Shown here in pieces: positions 61,063-64,000 of a stretch of 64,000 nucleotides of DNA. The notes beneath the pieces are model-generated. The model worked only from the letters and a program-made list of their open reading frames with translations, had not been told where the DNA came from and made no database searches. A program made the position numbers and the translations under genes. Each line of letters opens with the position of its first letter. Positions within the stretch are counted from its first letter, which is position 1. Origin of the DNA: Rahnella inusitata_A (GTDB lineage Bacteria > Pseudomonadota > Gammaproteobacteria > Enterobacterales > Enterobacteriaceae); assembly GCF_965118895.1 (NCBI RefSeq), contig NZ_CBCPJJ010000011.1, positions 55,724 to 119,723 of the forward strand, given 5' to 3'.

Positions 61063-61258
61063 CATAATTGAAGTACTCATTGGTGTAATTATATTTTTAT
61101 TGAGAAATCACAAACAATGAAAATAACTCCCTTACGCCCTGAAATTAAATCTATCAGACTAATCCTGAACAGCCCACCACTTTAACACTATCTTTTCACT
61201 TTCTGTGCGAATTGCTTAACTGCGTAAAAAACGCGGATGTAACGGGTCACATTGCGAC
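61063..61258. other. Non-coding gap before ihfA
   Basis: AT-rich segment without a recognisable gene, lying between the small lipoprotein terminator and the ihfA terminator. Nothing further was identified. Confidence 0.4.
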
Positions 61259-61286
61259 CAAAAAAAAGGCCGCTTTCGCGGCCTTT
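61259..61286 (-). terminator. Terminator of pheST-ihfA
   Basis: AAAGGCCGC-GAAA-GCGGCCTTT hairpin; read on the minus strand it is followed by a long T run, 14 bases after the ihfA stop. Confidence 0.92.
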
Positions 61287-61299
61287 CAGAAGATGTTAC

Positions 61300-61596
61300 T
61301 TATTCTTTCGGAGTGGCATTCTCTACGCGACTCTTCAATTTTTGTCCCGGACGGAAAGTCACCACACGACGCGCCGTGATCGGAATATCTTCGCCGGTTT
61401 TCGGGTTACGTCCCGGACGTTGGTTTTTGTCACGCAGATCGAAATTGCCAAAGCCAGACAGTTTAACTTGCTCGCCATTTTCCAAAGCTCTACGAACTTC
61501 TTCGAAAAATATTTCAACAAGGTCTTTGGCATCCCGTTTGCTAAGCCCAAGCTTCTCAAACAGGTGTTCTGACATTTCAGCTTTAGTAAGCGCCAT
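61300..61596 (-). CDS. ihfA: Integration host factor subunit alpha
   Basis: Nucleoid protein forming the IHF heterodimer, which bends DNA sharply in transcription, replication and recombination. It has 98 residues (E. coli 99). The HU/IHF fold shows GNFDLRDKNQRPGRNPKTGEDIPI, with the intercalating Pro in GRNPKTG. It lies four bases after pheT in the pheMST-ihfA operon. Confidence 0.97.
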   Translation of the reverse strand: MALTKAEMSEHLFEKLGLSKRDAKDLVEIFFEEVRRALENGEQVKLSGFGNFDLRDKNQRPGRNPKTGEDIPITARRVVTFRPGQKLKSRVENATPKE

Positions 61597-61600
61597 AGGT

Positions 61601-63988
61601 TCAATCCCTCAAGGATGCTTGGAATCGCTGTTTTAGAGCCTCTACGCATTTTGCAACGGTAGCGGCGATCTCCTCTTCTTCCAGTGTACGGCCGGTATCC
61701 TGCAACACCAGACTGATAGCCAGGCTCTTGTAACCTTCCGCTACGCCCTTGCCACGGTACACATCAAACAAGTTTACGCCAACTACCTGATTTGCGCCAA
61801 CTTTCTTGCACTCTGCCAAAATATCGTCTGCGGGGACGTTTTCAGCCACAACAACAGCGATGTCACGACGGTTCGCCGGGAAGCGGGAAATCTCTTTCGC
61901 ATCAGGCAGTACGCGGTCTGCGACCTTATTCCACAGCATTTCGAAGACCACAGTACGGCCATTAAGATCGAGTTTACGTTCGAGTTCAGGATGGACTACA
62001 CCAATGAAACCAATACGTTCGCCGCGTAAATAAATTGCAGCACTCTGCCCCGGATGCAGTGCAGGGTTTGCTTCAACACGGAACTGCACGTCGTTCATTT
62101 TGCCGGTAAGCTCAAGAATCGCCTCAAGATCACCTTTCAAATCGTAGTAGTCAACGGCCTGACGCGCCAGATCCCAATGCTCTTCATTTTTATTACCGGA
62201 AATCACCCCTGACAGCATGACGTCCTGACGAATACCTAAATCAGCCTGGGTATCAGGCACAAAGCGCAGACCGCTTTCGAATAAACGCACGCGACTTTGC
62301 TGGCGATTCTGGTTATTTACCACCGCCGTCAGCAAACCTGACCACAGGGAAAGGCGCATGGCCGACATTTCTACCGAAATAGGGCTTGGCAGGATCAGCG
62401 CTTCTTCGCCAGGGTGCAGTAACGCCTGGACTTTAGGATCAACAAAACTGTAGGTGATTGCTTCCTGGAAACCACGGTCAACCAGCAGATTTTTCACTCG
62501 TTTCAGTGACAAATTGGCTTCGCGGTGCTTGGTCATCTCCAGATTGGCTTTCACCGGCACATCAGGAATATTGTTGTAGCCGTAAATGCGGGCAACTTCT
62601 TCTACCAAATCTTCTTCGATCTGCATGTCGAAACGCCAGCTCGGTGCCACAGCCACCCAGTGCTCGCCATGATAATCAACTTTGCAGCCCAGACGGGTCA
62701 GAATGTCCGTAACCTGTGCGTCTTCAACGTGGTGTCCAATCAGGCGATCCAGCTTTTCACGACGTAACGTAATGGTTGCGGGTTTCGGCAGATGAGCCTG
62801 AGAACTCACATCAATTACCGGGCCGGCTTCACCGCCACAAATGCTCAGTAGCAGCGCGGTAGCGCGCTCAATAGCTTTGTGTTGCAGCTCAGGGTCAACG
62901 CCACGCTCATAGCGGTGCGAAGCATCGGTATGCAGACCCTGGCGGCGAGCACGCCCAGTGATCGACAGTGGAGCAAAGAATGCCGACTCCAGCAGGACAT
63001 CCTGCGTTTCATCGTTTACGCCAGAATGCTCACCACCAAAAATACCTGCCATCGCCAGCGCTTTATCGTGATCGGCAATAACCAGCGTGTCTTCTTTCAG
63101 CTTAGCTTCTGTGCCGTCAAGCAGCGTCAGCGCTTCATCTTTCTTCGCCATACGCACCACGATACCGCCGTTGATACGGCTGAGATCGAAGGCATGCATA
63201 GGCTGACCAAGTTCCAGCAGCACGTAGTTGGTAATATCCACCACGGCATCAATTGAACGGGTGCCACAACGGCGCAGTTTTTCACGCATCCACAACGGCG
63301 TTGGCGCTTTAACATTAATGCCTTTAACCACACGGCCTAAATAGCGCGGACAGGCGTCCGGTGCCTGAACGTCAATAGACACGGCAGCGTCGATGGTTGC
63401 TGCGACCGGATTCATCTCAGGTTCAACCAAAGGCAGCTGATTAACCACAGCAACATCACGGGCTACGCCAATGATACCCAGACAATCAGCCCGGTTTGGC
63501 GTCACGCTGATTTCGATGGTGTTATCGTCCAGCTTCAGGAATTCGCGGATATCTGTACCAACCGGGGCATCCAATGGCAGCTCAATGATACCGTCGTGAT
63601 CTTCGGAAATGCCCAGCTCAGAGAACGAGCACAGCATCCCTTCTGAAGGCTCACCGCGCAGCTTAGCCGCTTTGATCTTGAAATCGCCCGGCAGTACGGC
63701 ACCGACGGTAGCCACAGCAACCTTCAGCCCCTGACGGCAGTTAGGTGCGCCACAAACAATGTCCAGCAGACGGTCGCCGCCGACGTTGACTTTCGTAACA
63801 CGCAGTTTGTCGGCATTCGGGTGCTGACCGCACTCAACGACTTCACCGACAACTACACCATTGAATGCGCCAGCGACCGGATCCACGCCGTCAACTTCCA
63901 GACCGGCCATTGTGATTTGGTCGGATAATGCTTCGCTGCTGATGGCTGGGTTTACCCACTCACGCAACCAGAGTTCACTGAATTTCAT
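61601..63988 (-). CDS. pheT: Phenylalanine-tRNA ligase beta subunit
   Basis: Large subunit of the (alpha-beta)2 phenylalanyl-tRNA synthetase; provides tRNA binding and tyrosine editing. It has 795 residues, equal to E. coli, so the gene is complete. Order: N-terminal EMAP/OB-like domain (about 39-150; VVGEVVECGQHPNADKLRV), B3/4 editing domain, B5 domain (about 400-475), catalytic-like core and the C-terminal anticodon-binding domain (SRFPANRRDIAVVV). ATG 63988 is within 12 bases of the window edge; pheS is expected just outside. Confidence 0.97.
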   Translation of the reverse strand: MKFSELWLREWVNPAISSEALSDQITMAGLEVDGVDPVAGAFNGVVVGEVVECGQHPNADKLRVTKVNVGGDRLLDIVCGAPNCRQGLKVAVATVGAVLPGDFKIKAAKLRGEPSEGMLCSFSELGISEDHDGIIELPLDAPVGTDIREFLKLDDNTIEISVTPNRADCLGIIGVARDVAVVNQLPLVEPEMNPVAATIDAAVSIDVQAPDACPRYLGRVVKGINVKAPTPLWMREKLRRCGTRSIDAVVDITNYVLLELGQPMHAFDLSRINGGIVVRMAKKDEALTLLDGTEAKLKEDTLVIADHDKALAMAGIFGGEHSGVNDETQDVLLESAFFAPLSITGRARRQGLHTDASHRYERGVDPELQHKAIERATALLLSICGGEAGPVIDVSSQAHLPKPATITLRREKLDRLIGHHVEDAQVTDILTRLGCKVDYHGEHWVAVAPSWRFDMQIEEDLVEEVARIYGYNNIPDVPVKANLEMTKHREANLSLKRVKNLLVDRGFQEAITYSFVDPKVQALLHPGEEALILPSPISVEMSAMRLSLWSGLLTAVVNNQNRQQSRVRLFESGLRFVPDTQADLGIRQDVMLSGVISGNKNEEHWDLARQAVDYYDLKGDLEAILELTGKMNDVQFRVEANPALHPGQSAAIYLRGERIGFIGVVHPELERKLDLNGRTVVFEMLWNKVADRVLPDAKEISRFPANRRDIAVVVAENVPADDILAECKKVGANQVVGVNLFDVYRGKGVAEGYKSLAISLVLQDTGRTLEEEEIAATVAKCVEALKQRFQASLRD

Positions 63989-64000
63989 GTGATAATCCCG

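Overview
The window is a stretch of a gammaproteobacterial chromosome from the order Enterobacterales. Almost every gene has a clear E. coli counterpart, and the order follows the E. coli segment anmK-slyBA-ydhIJK ... ihfA-pheT. Three things point away from Escherichia and towards the Yersiniaceae side of the order (Serratia/Yersinia/Rahnella-like), although genus cannot be fixed from sequence alone: a hmuSTUV haemin cluster after aroH, lplA beside nlpC, and the arnBCADTEF operon between nlpC and btuD. No phage, transposase, CRISPR array or integron was seen.

Layout. 1-6.8 kb: anmK (3' end off the window), PhoP-type slyB, slyA with its operator, the ydhIJK efflux set, ydhF, ydhL. 6.9-11.5 kb: nemA (no nemR), gloA, rnt, grxD, mepH, ynhF. 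11.8-20.3 kb: purR, a remnant of an S6-type autotransporter protease, punR/punC, cfa, ribE, mdtK, two identical tRNA-Val(GAC) genes. 20.3-31.5 kb: pykF, lpp, ldtE, sufABCDSE, a Fur-box gene of unknown function, menI. 31.5-41.3 kb: ydiJ, ydiK, the sRNA rprA, ppsA, ppsR, aroH. 41.5-50 kb: hmuSTUV under a Fur box, selO, rflP (ydiV), lplA, nlpC. 49.7-57.3 kb: the lipid A aminoarabinose (arn) operon behind a PmrA-type box. 57.4-64 kb: btuD, a frameshifted btuE, btuC, a DUF2502-like Gly/His-rich secreted protein, a 52-residue Gly/His-rich lipoprotein, ihfA and complete pheT.

How the genes work together. Envelope stress and remodelling dominate: slyB (PhoP-type promoter), slyA, lpp with ldtE, mepH, nlpC, cfa, rprA (Rcs-type promoter) and arn. 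Iron and redox are the second theme: suf, hmu and an uncharacterised gene all carry Fur-like sites, alongside grxD, gloA, nemA and btuE. The glycolysis/gluconeogenesis switch pykF versus ppsA (with ppsR) is present, with Cra-like sites upstream of both.

Main points for a second look: the internally deleted S6 autotransporter at 13283-13732; the Fur-box gene at 30537; the +1 frameshift in btuE; the haemin cluster without hmuR or hemP; a promoter-terminator pair in the mdtK leader; the paired Gly/His-rich exported proteins near 60 kb; and short tandem duplications after purR and across the mdtK stop codon.
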